Shown in pieces: positions 1 through 11,029 of a stretch of DNA of 26,563 nt. Location: NCBI RefSeq assembly GCF_000003605.2, contig NW_003108083.1, positions 748,074 to 774,636 of the forward strand, given 5' to 3'. Position numbers and translations under genes: made by a program. This DNA comes from Saccoglossus kowalevskii (Eukaryota; Hemichordata; Enteropneusta; Harrimaniidae). Numbering within the stretch: position 1 is the first letter of the stretch; each line of letters begins with the position of its first letter. The notes under the pieces are model-generated. The model ran no database searches and was not told where the DNA came from. It saw nothing but the letters and a program-made list of their open reading frames with translations.

Positions 1-495
1 TTCAATTTCTTTACTGGCACGTATAGAAATGGCAAGGAGTTCGATAGCAATTACAAACAGTGCAGTCGATAAAGGACAGCCCTGTCGTATACCCCGTGAT
101 AATCCAAACCAACCTGTGGAAAACCCATTGTTTACAACACAACTCTTAATATCATTATAAAATACATTTACCCAACGTATAAATGAATCACCAAAATTAA
201 ACAATTTCAATGCCTTATTTATAAAGTTCCATTCCAAAGTATCGTAAGCTTTAGAGAAGTCCACAAACATCACTGCCCCTGGGTGCTCATACTCCTCACA
301 ATAATCGATAACATCAGAGATAAGCCTTATATTATCCATAATTTTCCTCCCCGAAATAAAAGCTGATTGATCTTCGTTGATAATCTTAGGCAAAATATTC
401 TCAAGACGTTTTACAATACACCTACTTGCTAGCTTATAATCACTATTTAATAAAGAAACTGGTCTCCAATTTCCTAGATGAAGTTGGTCTTTGGT
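1..495 (-). CDS. LINE reverse transcriptase core, partial, open frame
   Basis: About 165 codons read without a stop on the minus strand from about 495 to the window edge. Visible in order are GNWRPVSLLNSDYKLAS, ISGRKIMDNIRL, FVDFSKAYDTLEW (palm motif A, catalytic Asp) and GIRQGCPLSTALF (motif B). These are standard LINE reverse-transcriptase blocks, which copy the element's RNA into DNA at a nicked target. The YxDD motif is expected just beyond base 1. The frame has no start of its own: it is the continuation of the larger broken polyprotein, joined to the upstream part across a small indel near 495-505. The clean frame contrasts with the damage upstream. Confidence 0.82.
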
Positions 496-610
496 AATAA
501 GGTAATGACTGCCTGTTTTTGTGTGTTTGACATCATGCCTTTTCTATAACCATGATTGAGTGAAGCAACTAGTGCATCTCCAATATATTCCCCAAAAAAT
601 AAATAAAACT

Positions 611-624
611 CGGGGGGGGGGGGG
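611..624. repeat. 14-bp poly-G tract inside the LINE
   Basis: A run of 14 G (C on the coding strand) sits in the LINE between the SDGL segment and the EFYLFF segment. It shifts the reading frame and would be read as consecutive prolines. It is most simply a slippage expansion or a sequencing or assembly error. Confidence 0.85.
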
Positions 625-665
625 GTAGACCATCGCTACCTGGAGTCTTATTCTGAGGGGCTTTT

Positions 666-935
666 TTAAGCACAGCAAAAACTTCCTCCTTTAATAGTAA
701 GTAGGCCCTCACACTGTAGTGCAATCTCATTTGATAAAATAGGAATATTTTCTTTTACGAAAAATAAATTATCATTCTCACTAAATTCCAAATTGTTTTT
801 TTCTGATGTATAGAGCTCCTTATAATACCTATTAATTTCCTTTAAAATGTCCCTTTCACTCGTCAAATATTCATTCCCTTTTTTCAACTCAACAATGGTC
901 TTTTTTGAATTTTGTACTTTTCTCACCATTTTCAA
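666..935 (-). pseudogene. LINE linker between endonuclease and RT, frameshifted fragment
   Basis: An 89-residue open stretch that reads as the segment between the endonuclease and the reverse transcriptase of the L1/Tx1 element, with the pattern LTSERDILKEINRYYKELYT near its middle. It overlaps, in a shifted frame, the preceding GEKSTKF segment, and it ends where the frame moves again before the SDGL block. It is not an independent gene. Confidence 0.7.
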
Positions 936-960
936 ACCATTGGACCCTTGACCTTACAAT

Positions 961-1401
961 TCAACCTCTAATATTATTATCAATAATAGCATCTAATTCT
1001 TGTTTTTTAATTTCGTATTGGGCTAATACCATCTCATCTAAATTTTCATCTATTTGTTCTTCCAAATCCTGTAGTTCAAGCATTAGTTCCTGTTCCTTAT
1101 TTCGTCTCTTTTGTGCTTTCTTTTTTGAAAATTCAACTGTCGCCTCTCGAATTTTATATTTTAAAAACTCAAACAAAGCTTGATCATCCATATGTTTGTT
1201 TTCACCCACGACATCAGAGATCTGTATTTCAATCATTTTAGAATATGAATCATCGTTTAATAAATCACAATTAAATTTCCAAAAACCTGGTCCCCTAACC
1301 TGCCTTTTACCAATTTCATAAGTTATTAAAATTGCATCATGGTCTGATTTAGTACAAGGCATGATGTCAAAATTCCTAATATTTCTAAATACTCTGGTCA
1401 T
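961..1401 (-). pseudogene. LINE endonuclease C-terminus, fragment
   Basis: 146 codons on the minus strand. Residues about 19-24 read SDHDAI, the conserved C-terminal block of the APE-type endonuclease that nicks target DNA. GPGFWKFNCDLLND follows near residues 37-50. The rest is a charged, Lys/Glu-rich coiled-coil-like linker. The N-terminal catalytic blocks are absent, and no endonuclease-like sequence is recognisable beyond about 1410. The initiating Met is incidental. Confidence 0.75.
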
Positions 1402-1443
1402 ATTAGAACTATTCCTCTAGACTCTTGGTACACTTAAGAAAAC

Positions 1444-1800
1444 CTTACTTAGTGTCCGTAGAAGCATTCCTGAGAGCCCATAAAACCATTTCTCAAACCC
1501 TGATAACTTTTTTCGAGAACTTACTCAGTGATAATTAGAACTGAGCTTTCCCTGAAAAAGTTGGTAATCACTATAAATCCTCACTAAGGCTTTGTAGAAA
1601 AATCCTGTGCAATGACTTACTCAGTGCCCAGCTCTGAAACATTACTAACATTCAGTTGATCTGAACTCATGTCCAATCAAACCTTTTCTTGGGATTCCTG
1701 GAGACCAGAAGACCTTACCCAGTGCCAAGGAAACCATTCATCTGAACCTTTAGAAAAACGTCCTTAGGTCCATTAGAATTTTCATTTGAATCAGGAAGCA
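1444..1800. repeat. degenerate tandem repeat, about 76-98 bp period
   Basis: The motif CTTAC(T/C)(T/C)AGTG recurs at 1444, 1520, 1616 and 1714, with spacings of 76, 96 and 98 bases. A weaker relative (CCTCACTAAGG) lies near 1579. The sequence between motifs is only loosely similar, with shared words such as TCCTG and GAACC. It looks like a decayed minisatellite next to the LINE truncation point. Confidence 0.4.
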
Positions 1801-2166
1801 GGCGTTACATATTCCATGCATCCTTAATGTGATGTACACCATAATAGTCTAGTTTGGGGTATTATATATCGATATATAGTGGGTGCCACATTAGGTATGT
1901 TTGTCTTCCTCCTATCGATTCGATTATGTATTTTATTTATCTCTCTCATTTAAAACAACAATTCGCAAAAGGTGGCATGACTGTATTTCAAACAATTTTA
2001 TTGAAAATGATACCAGAATAATCAAGCATTGGGCTTGTGATTTGTTTGCGGAACGCAGCTGGTTTTGAAATGATGGATTGGAAAAATTCACAGTAAGCAG
2101 TCAGATGGTCCGATTATTCTAATATTGACAAAACTAGTGGGGCCATTCAACACAGCAATGATGCTG
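1801..2166. other. intergenic, nothing recognised
   Basis: AT-rich single-copy-looking DNA. A short palindromic word, ATATCGATATAT, lies near 1866. No coding or RNA feature is supportable. Confidence 0.5.
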
Positions 2167-2308
<142 letters not shown>

Positions 2309-2684
2309 GTTCAGCTTTTCAAGTTACATTGTTGTCTATGGAAAGTTCGTGGTAGTATATAAGTTGTGCATGAATAATTGCTACCATAATCACATAGACA
2401 GACTGAATGAAATGAGTTTCCCGTGCGAGCAGGATGAATGATGTCAGAAAAACGTGGTCACTCCATGCAATCAAATTGACAACCGTAACTCGGACCTTTC
2501 AATAAAACACCTAATACCCTTGTAGAACAGAAGTTTATGATACCACCATTGCCATGAATTTACCTTACAGAAACAATGAATGCGTTCTCACGTGTATCTA
2601 TGAACGGCAACGCAGAGCGCGCCTCACATGCCACTACAAGTAAACACAATTAACTATAATTGTGATACACCAATATAACAGGCC
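2309..2684. other. intergenic, nothing recognised
   Basis: No gene, RNA or clear repeat seen between the microsatellite and the first TTAA-flanked element. Confidence 0.5.
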
Positions 2685-2991
2685 TTAAAGCGCGGTAGTC
2701 GTCGCGCTACGCATGTGCGACATTTGTGTTGATAAACATTGATTTTCCCACAATCCAATGCGCTCTTCAAATGGAAATCACAAGTATGAGGTTTGACCTG
2801 GGCGCGACTTGCACTGATTCCCGCCGGTGACTCCTTCGATACATTCCAATAACATGAAAATTGCTTAATTAAAGCTTGGAAGCGTCTCAGTTCGTACTCG
2901 TTGATCTGCGCAACAGTCAAAGTCGCCATCTTTGTTCATATGAGAGCCATATATCTCGCACATGCGCAGCGCGACGACTACCGCGCTTCAA
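2685..2991. mobile_element. TTAA-flanked MITE, copy 1 (about 299 bp)
   Basis: The element spans 2689-2987 and has terminal inverted repeats of about 32 bases, starting AGCGCGGTAGTCGTCGCGCT on the left. The right end, read in reverse complement, differs at one position in that stretch (A/G at base 21). It is flanked by TTAA on the left and TCAA on the right, consistent with a TTAA target-site duplication with one substitution. There is no transposase frame. The TTAA site recalls the piggyBac superfamily, although the termini do not begin with the usual CCC-type bases. Two further copies occur at 9673 and 18034. Confidence 0.82.
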
Positions 2992-3904
2992 CAATATGAT
3001 TCGCCTTCAACTCAGTACAAGCTATGCCATCAGGACGTACCAGGATGTAAGGTATTTAAAAACCGTAAAATACTAGGATGTGTGTCCTCTACCGGTCATG
3101 AGCAATGGTATTCCATGGCACCCCCCCAGTTTTTCAAAACACATGCAAACCCAGTATGCTAATATATATCAGTAATGGACACTACGTTGATGAAAATATA
3201 CATTAACCTAATACGGTTGTTTGCGCACGCGTGTACCAAAAACAAACATCTATATGTCGTTACTTGTTATTTCGAAGCGTCTTTTGGGGACGGTTGTTGT
3301 GATATATTTCTCTGCTAGACTACAGTGGCAAGGTGCTTTGCCGTGTCCATGAATTCGAATCTAGTGTTGTGTGTTTGTAATTTGCTTGTACTTATTGTCA
3401 GTTCAATATTACAAAATTACGAAAATCTGCAAATAGTTCTCCAAAGAGGTAAACTACATGGATTTTCTAACAGAAAAAACAATTTATAGCCGTAACCATA
3501 GTATGCTCTGTTAATACAAAACTTTATCCGTGGTTCACGAAATCGAAAAAAATCTGTTAATTTTTCAAACACCTGGACGATGAATGATTCATAATCGCTT
3601 TTGAAACGACAACGATTTCCGCGGGATGTCTACACATTGCGGTTCATTCACCTTCTGGATTAGCAGACAGGTAATTAATATAAAAGAATCGTGTGTTGAC
3701 TGCGGTAGCTATACTGTGTTCCAGATATACATGTCTTTATTAAATAGACATGACTTATCCAATTATTCGACGACGGACAGAAAACTCTTTGACGCGAAAA
3801 AGCGATTATGATTTAATGAGTTGTTTAGCTTTCTGCCTTGTACTCGCCGATATGCTGTCACGAAGATGTAAGTCTATGGAGAATACTAGTACACCAATCC
3901 AATG
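2992..3904. other. intergenic, nothing recognised
   Basis: Several short open frames occur here, but none has a recognisable domain, compositional shift or splice context. A short C-tract (3121-3127) is the only simple sequence. Confidence 0.5.
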
Positions 3905-4157
3905 AATCGCGCCCTCTAATGGCGGAGGGCTTCGGTGACGTCATAATGACGTATATGGATGAAGGCAATGTCGTTCAAATCGACCACTGTATTTGGCAGA
4001 GTACTAGTTCGTCATCTAGGATATAGTAAAATCTGTCAAACACATAATCTTTAAATTTTGACTAAAGATTCCCGCTACAGATCGACATGATATAGGCGCT
4101 TTGAACGACCCGCCACTGCTTCATAAAAGAGCTTTGGCGCTAAGGGGCGTGATTTAT
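3905..4157. mobile_element. second MITE-like family, copy A (about 250 bp)
   Basis: The left end reads AATCGCGCCCTCTAATGGCG. The right end in reverse complement reads AATCACGCCCCTTAGCGCCA, giving an imperfect terminal inverted repeat of about 20 bases. The interior holds GTCATAATGACGTA, CAATGTCGT and CGTCATCTAG, which recur in the same order and spacing at 13905-13980. No coding capacity. The exact ends and target-site duplication are not clear. Confidence 0.62.
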
Positions 4158-7069
4158 AGAAAAGTGCGTTGTTTTGGTTGTCAATTGCGTATCATTTTAT
4201 TCCACCACGAGAGGCGACACCTTTAGTTATGTTTGAATAATGTTGAAATATGCAAAAAGCATTTTCACTAAAAAAAAAATCTAGTCGGACATGTTCACAA
4301 TTGTAAGATAACAATAGTAACATGTCACCTGTCATATTGTCAGCGATTCAAAAACAAATAAATTCAACTCGCACATATATTGCCGACAAGTCCCAAGCAA
4401 CGTAGAGCTGATGGCGTGTACATATTATCCAACACCGCGATATTAACATTTGATGTTTGGCATGATATATGCATAATTGATGACCACGTCTTGTGTTCAT
4501 TTCCTAATATACGTAAACTGGTCATTACTACACGTCGTAGCGTTAGACGCGATGTGTTTGTTATTGTGTTACAGCTGTGCACGCGACCCGTACCATAAAC
4601 ACTGAACGGGAATGGGAGGAGGCTGGAACTTGTTTGTGGTGTACATCTGCCCTGTAAACGTTCATGTATAATTTCAATTTGAGAATCCTTGATATGTGTT
4701 TTCATTACACTCGTGTGGAAATGGTTAATGGCGGCGGGCATTATTTGATCGGTAAAAACATGTCGCTTTCGACAAGATCACGGAGGTCACTTAAGGTCAT
4801 TTTCACTCAACACGCAATAAAGAGTCGTATCTTGTAATTTGCGTTCAATCGGTTCAATAAACGGCGTTTTCTAACGTAACACTCAAACATATGCAGTACA
4901 AATGCTGGACACGCGTCATATCTTAGAAACGTGACCAGGTTACCAATCACTGCAACGATGCGCAGGTCGAGCGTGGCCATTCAGTCTGATGATCGCTTTT
5001 CACAGTTAACCCCGTGCGTAAATATCGCCATGTTTCGCCATCGTGTGACACACTTAATGATGCGATTATGTTATTATAAGTACATTCATTTTTTTTAGAA
5101 AACAAACATTACATTATCAAAAGAGAATAGATCCAGAGCACACATAACAAAGTCAAGTAGGATTACTTCCTATCCGCGGTTCTTTGCACATGCCTTTAAC
5201 AATGATCACAACCAATAGCTATGCGATCCTCCCCAATTTTACTATCCCCTTGGTAATTCCATATGTTTGAACACAGTTGACTTTTTTACGCAGTCACGTA
5301 CTAAGTTATAATATCTGTCGAAGCTCGTTATCAGCGCTATTCAATATGTGAACAGCTATCGGATTCTGACCGATTTGTCAGAGCACTCTCGACTTACGAT
5401 TGACTTGACATGAATCACACTGTGGGTTAAGGCTTCAAATTGTTCAATACATTTAATCTCGCAAGGACGACCCCCCATATTGGCACGTCTCCAGTAAACG
5501 CTACATGCAAACGACACATTAGTCGTTGAGCCGCAATTTGTGTCACTTCTCAAAACAATGACTAAGACAAATACTGTGTTCTTCAAATATTGGTCCATAT
5601 ATCGGAGAAATCGAATATTCCTCATGTACACGATTAGCTCATGAAACATGGTATTCAACAATGTAACACGCAGAAGGAACGACCCAATACAGTAAATATT
5701 TAATTCAGAATAATAACATAGTTGTAGTGTGTCAATTAATTCTATGTGAGTTTGGGTGGATTTAATGGATTTTAAAATACTACTGTACAAATCAAAACGT
5801 ATGATTTCACATCGTGTTTTACATAAATTAAGCCTACGAACAAATGGAGATCTTTTTCAAAAAATATTACATTTCATTTCCATAGTAGTATTATAATAAT
5901 GCTTTGTTGTGTAACTGTATGTAAATATAACAAACTATACTAATGTTTCGTGGAAATGTACCAATGGCACATGTAATTGTACAGACTAAGCGATCGCTCT
6001 GTATCACGTGACCATAGTGTTTAACTTGCTTGTACCGTCAATCATTTGTGTTCACAACTTTCCGAGAAGTGGCTAACTGGGCAGCAACGAAAGTGGTATA
6101 TATGATTGATTTGGGCGGGGGTGCTCCATTGGTTGTATGTGCTGCGATGTGCTAACATATGCCTCGGTGCAATCATTGAAGATCTCCCAACCATTCTCGA
6201 CGGTGCCGCCCTAGACTAAATTGACAGTGAGCAATCAGATGTTTTACCGAGTTGGCGCTTCTTCCTGGGGAGTTTTTGGTCATCGGAATAATACATTTTC
6301 TACGTACCTGTGGTCAGCTGGATGGAAACTCGAACAACAAGCCTTCATCTACAAACGACAAGCGTAAATCGTCAAAGTCACGTGAATCGCCGTCAGTGTT
6401 CACGTGGAAAGCGTTATACACCGTATCACAGATATGTCACGTGCACTTCTCTTCATGCAAATTGCGAGTTACTGCGCATGCTCCAAGGCGCATTTAACTC
6501 CTATGAACGATTGCCATAATTCGGTACATCACAATTAAACGTGACGTCTGTGTCTTGTAAACCATTAAAGTGCCATAGTCGACGCGACGTGTTGTGTTCG
6601 GTGTGAGTCCAACGCAATCTATACTGTAGGCTGCACGACAAAACCCAACTTTATATTACGTTATTATATTATCAGTATAGTAAAACTGTTGTCTGATTTA
6701 AAAGCAGTGTGATGATGATGCATAAATATTGCAACGAGATGAGGGCGCCAACAACGTTCATAGCTATAATTGCTTTTGATCAGACGGTTGTGTGCGTCTT
6801 CGTGGTCAGTATGTAAGTAATTTCGATGTCATAATTCAAATTCCTCCCTGAATCCATTCATTACGTCTATTGCTATCAAGTACATTTTTATACGGTGATA
6901 TTTATGATCAATTTTTAATTATACTAAAAACCTAACATAGATGATGTTATATCGAAAAACATGAAATAAAGTAAAGAAAATGATTGCATAGTTTTGAACA
7001 AAATATCATTAACATTCAATATTGTTTATCAGCTCAGGGGTGGAATCGTGTCACAGGAGATATAAAACT
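4158..7069. other. long intergenic stretch, no gene supported
   Basis: The longest open frames are on the minus strand at 4364-4741 (125 codons) and 5356-5790 (144 codons). Neither has a recognisable domain, signal peptide, coding-like composition or splice context, so they are not called as genes. The rest is AT-rich non-coding DNA with occasional CpG-containing words. Confidence 0.5.
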
Positions 7070-7421
7070 CGAGTGAGTGGCGCCCCCTATCGTTAGCATG
7101 ACAATACGTCGCATTTATGTTTATCGGCAGCGGGCGCAACACAGGGAGGCAATACTATAAAAATGTTTGTCTGAGTCACGTGGCATTATGCAAAGTATGT
7201 CATTTTTAGATGGGGAGTTTCGCATGGCGTGATATGCATGAAAACTGCGTTTTATAGGCATAAATTAATAGCTAATTAGAAAACAAAAACATATTCAGTG
7301 TAACTACAAATCACATTACATTATCTTAACATGTAGGCGTTATCTTAACATGGTCAACCGGCATCAGCCCTCACTGTGTTGGGTTTGGAGCACGTAGGAG
7401 GGCGCAACTCACGCGTCCTCG
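7070..7421. mobile_element. possible MITE with GTGAGT(G/T)GCGCCC ends
   Basis: Left end near 7070: CGAGTGAGTGGCGCCCCCTA. The right end in reverse complement near 7421 reads CGCGTGAGTTGCGCCCTCCT. About 16 of 20 positions agree, a plausible terminal inverted repeat of a roughly 350-bp non-autonomous element. No target-site duplication was identified and no second copy is in the window, so this is tentative. Confidence 0.35.
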
Positions 7422-9139
7422 TCAGGCTACTTAAAATGTAGCTCTGAATAGATTAGTGATATTGTTAAAAGCAGAAAAACAACCATAGCAATTCTTTAAA
7501 CGTGATTTTTGAAAAACAACTTTTGAAAGTAATCACGAGTTTTACTACGAGTAACAATTGAGAGATGATAAACGACTACGTAGCTACTATGCTAGCTCCA
7601 GGGCACCATCAACGGTTAAGTTCAGTTGCTAGTTTCTATATAAAAATAAACAGTCTTGTAGTATTATAAGCATCGCGTGCACCGCTTACAATAATAATGT
7701 TACTTCACATTCACAATCAACATAATTGGTGACTACGTCAAGTGCTCAGTTGAGCCAATACGACCAAAGCAGGTTATGAAATTTAGCAAGATTGTGCAAA
7801 CAATGCCCAGTACGAATTGCAGAACGGAGGAAAATTTACAGGAGTTTAAAGGTCTATTGTAATCGTTGCATTTTCTCATGGATGATTCAGTGCAGTGCGA
7901 ACGAGTCTACAAGTTGATGTCGTTATCGAACAGAATATCCTTGGTGCAAGCAACCCGAAAAATTAATCTTTAATGAAAGTAGAAATATATTAATTTAGAC
8001 TTAGAGGGACATCGTTCTTCCTAAAAGTGCAAGACGTCGTATTTGTTGTCGAAATATGCAAATATGAAATATGTACAGCGAGTCTTCTTAGAGTTGTCAT
8101 TTTCAATATCTAATATCCGCTAAGTCCCTCGAGTGTTATACCCCATGCTTATTTTAATTTTCATAAAATGACATATATAATACAGGCGTCGTTCGGGCAT
8201 TACACTGCGTTCGCCTGAAATGTGTTCTCCATTTCACAACGCACATACCGTTTCAGTAATGTAAATTGCACACGATTTATAAACAGAATCTCGAGGGACA
8301 GACTGTATATGTAGTGGCGTTACATACCCCAAGGAGGAGGGCGCGTATATCTTGTAATCACTGTGCATCGTACCCAGAACGTTGTTTCCATATGTTATGG
8401 GGACCCTCACATCTGCAGTGTGCTACTAAATGTAACTCCAGGCGGAATAATGTTAGATTTGTTCATATAGTAAACACCATATCTGAGATTCGCTTACGGT
8501 AGTTGCAATCACTGTGTTCGTGGTCTATTGTGATTAGTTTGACCATTTTACGAAAATCGAAGCAATGTGTAAACAACTTGCCGTATTACGGCCATGCAAA
8601 TTTAAAATAACTACTAGTATTTTCACTACATTATAGACAATAGATTGCAGCCATACTGCACAAAGTTTGCTCTTCAGTATCTTGCTTTAATATACAAAAT
8701 GGCAATGTGAACGGAAATTACTCACTAGCGCTGAACAGATATGGTCTTAGTTACCATGGAAACGGAAATGATCTTTTTGCCCAGGATAATTCGTTTACTC
8801 GATTCCCACTACACACATTCGCTGGAAATAGCAGGAAATCAGAACCATGAAGAATGTTGGTAACCACATGGCTGAAACGTTGCATTTTCTGCTTCCATAT
8901 TCTCGTCGTGACACCAAGGACAGAAAGCAGACAAACATTTTGAATGAACTTGTTTTAAAAAAGGCAAGAAACTATATATTACTGAATAATGAATATTTTA
9001 TCATTGTTTAATGAGAGTGTTCAAACACCTGTGTAGTTTTATAAACAACGAGCCACAACGTTCAATTAAATATTCTATCTGAGAAGCAACAAACCAATTA
9101 TCGAGCATAAATCACTCAAAATTGTAATTGTGGTGTAAA
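7422..9139. other. intergenic, nothing recognised
   Basis: Only short open frames (the longest is 78 codons at 8266-8502, plus strand) without domains. No RNA gene or clear repeat seen. Confidence 0.5.
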
Positions 9140-9626
9140 CTACAGAAAAGATTTTTGATCTCCTTTCGCGAACTCATACTAAACCTCTATCTCAAAAATT
9201 GAGATGGATGACTGTGATGGATAGGGTTGATTACAGGCGCTCTGCTATGGTCTATAAATCATTAAATAATCTTACTCCAACTTATATGAGACAAATGTTT
9301 TAATTGGTCAGAGAAGTCAGCACTAGGACTACCAGGTACTAAGACAGTTCCAAGTTATGCTCCTGGTAAAATTCTTATATAAATAGTATATTCGAATAGC
9401 TTCCAATTCTCCGCTGCTAAATTTTGGTATAAAATACCTATACCAATTTGTAAAAGTGACTCAATTGGAGCGTTTAAAAGTACCTATAGTAAATGGTCCA
9501 TGTCAAAAATCATCATCATCATGTGTCAGATGTCCACAGTGATATCGTCTCTTTTACTAGATATCGCATACTCATAAATTAAATGCCCGGAATTTATACT
9601 CATAAATTAAATGCCCGGAATTTATA
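9140..9626 (+). mobile_element. 3' end of a CR1/L2-type LINE, decayed
   Basis: Plus-strand reading shows the C-terminal tail that follows the reverse transcriptase in CR1/L2-like non-LTR elements. The pieces are LRWMTVMDRVDYRRSAMVYK then SLNNLTPTYMRQMF (about 9200-9301), VREVSTRTTRY (about 9308-9340), and, in another frame, FQFSAAKFWYKIPIPICKSD with IGAFKSTYSKW (9401-9496). Stops and shifts at about 9302 and 9340-9400 break it. The catalytic part is absent, so it is a 5'-truncated insertion. A 28-bp tandem duplication at its 3' side may be the terminal repeat typical of these elements. It is unrelated to the L1/Tx1 copy at the left edge. Confidence 0.75.
9570..9625. repeat. exact 28-bp tandem duplication
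   Basis: Two adjacent identical 28-base units (9570-9597 and 9598-9625) starting ACTCATAAATTAAATGCCCG, followed by the first two bases of a third. They sit just after the LINE tail and contain its likely stop codon. Confidence 0.95.
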
Positions 9627-9672
9627 CATTTTGCAATGAATTGTACTCTCGGACAATATAAAAAACATTGAC

Positions 9673-9807
9673 TTGAAGGGCGGCAGTCGTCGGGCCGCGT
9701 CCAGTTCGATATGGGACTCATAGCGACGTATACAACGCGTGTATAAAATACATTGTTTATTTACATAGAATTCGAACACGCGCTGCGCGGCGACCACCGC
9801 GCTTTAA
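9673..9807. mobile_element. TTAA-flanked MITE, copy 2 (about 127 bp)
   Basis: The element 9677-9803 has ends AGGGCGGCAGTCGTCGGGCC (left) and AGCGCGGTGGTCGCCGCGCA (right, reverse complement). It is flanked by TTGA and TTAA. The ends match copy 1 with several substitutions, and the interior ATTGTTTA word is shared with copy 3. It is internally shorter than copy 1 and has no coding frame. Confidence 0.75.
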
Positions 9808-9929
9808 AACAAGTTGGCGATAATGATAATCATATATTGTGACTGACGGGATAATATTCGTTGTTCTGAATTTTTTCGAAATCTGGTTTTAAAATCTGCT
9901 TAAAAATAATTGAATAACATTTTCAAATA

Positions 9930-11029
9930 CAATCTTTGAATGATATCTCTGAAATATTCTATTATTATTTCAGAAGAGAACTACAATGCATTTTAGTATT
10001 AGACAATGATCACAATATTTGAATGATATCACTGAAATATTCTATTATTATTTAGAAAGAGAACTACAATGCATATAGTATTAGGAAATGATGACAATCT
10101 TTGAATGATATCACTGAAATATTCTATTATTATTTAGAAAAAGGACTACAATAAATATAGTATTAGGAAATGATGACAATCTTTGAATGATATCACTGAA
10201 AGATTCTATTATTATTTAGAAAAACAACTACAATGCATATAGTATTAGGCAATGATGGCAATCTTTGAATGATATCACTGAAATATTCTATTATTATTTA
10301 GAAAGAGGGCTACAATGCATATAGTATTAGGCAATGACGACAATCTTTGAATGATATCACTGAAAAATTCTATTATTATTTAGAAAGAGGACTACAATGC
10401 ATATAGTATTAGGAAATGATGACAATCTTTGAATGATATCACTGAAAGATACTATTATTATTTAGAAAGAGAACTACAATGCATATAGTATTCGACAATG
10501 ATGACAATCTTTGAATGATATCACTGAAATATTCTATTATTATTTAGAAAGAGAACTACAATGCATATAGTATTCGACAATGATGACAATCTTTGAATGA
10601 TATCACTGAAAGATACTATTATTATTTATAAAGAGAACTACAATGCATATAGTATTCGACAATAATGACAATCTTTGAATGATATCACTGAAATATTCTA
10701 TTGTTATTTAGAAAAAGAACTACAATGTATATAGTATTAGGCAATGATGACAATCTTTGAATGATATCACTGAAAGATACTGTTATTATTTATAAAGAGA
10801 ACTACAATGCATATAGTATTCGACAATGCTGACAATCTTTGAATGATATCACTGAATATTCTATTATTATTTAGAAAAAGAACTACAATGTATATAGTAT
10901 TAGGCAATGATGACAATCTTTGAATGATATCACTGAAAGATACTGTTATTATTTATAAAGAGAACTACAATGCATATAGTATTCGACAATGCTGACAATC
11001 TTTGAATGATATCACTGAATATTCTATTG
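9930..11029. repeat. 82-bp satellite array, left part
   Basis: Thirteen complete units plus a partial one, starting at 9930, 10013, 10095, 10177, 10259, 10341, 10423, 10505, 10587, 10669, 10751, 10833, 10914 and 10996. The unit begins CAATCTTTGAATGATATCAC and contains TATTATTATTTAGAAA and CTACAATGCATATAGTATT. Unit length is 82 (once 83, once 81). From 10423 onward two unit types alternate strictly, one with GAAAGATACT and one with GAA(A)TATTCT, giving a 163-164-bp higher-order dimer. There is no open frame across units. Confidence 0.97.

Larger units (their letters stand above)
1..1410 (-). mobile_element. L1/Tx1-type LINE, partial and damaged
   Basis: This is the 3' part of a non-LTR retrotransposon read on the minus strand. 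It enters at about 1410 and leaves the window at base 1. In order it shows the end of an apurinic-type endonuclease (SDHDAI followed by GPGFWKFNCDLLND), a linker with the pattern RSRVQWFENGEKSTKF, a low-complexity-interrupted SDGL segment, and then reverse-transcriptase motifs up to GIRQGCPLS. This order and the wording of the motifs match the L1/Tx1 group. The left part of the endonuclease is missing, so the copy looks 5'-truncated near 1400-1410. In-frame stops and shifts lie near 960, 890-930, 611-624 and about 500. The YxDD box and the 3' end would lie outside the window. Confidence 0.9.

Noticed and set aside
3340-3365. TTCGAAT word resembling a tRNA B box
   Set aside because: No A box, cloverleaf stems or terminator T-run at the right distances. 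No tRNA gene was found in the window by eye.
4364-4741. 125-codon minus-strand open frame
   Set aside because: No recognisable domain or compositional support.
5356-5790. 144-codon minus-strand open frame
   Set aside because: Long for AT-rich DNA, but no domain, conserved motif, codon bias or splice context could be seen. Chance is the simpler reading.
4471-7750. Similar 31-base words at about 4471 and 7720 (CATAATTG(A/G)TGAC(C/T)ACGTC)
   Set aside because: About 25 of 31 matches is near what chance can give within 26 kb, and the flanks do not align.
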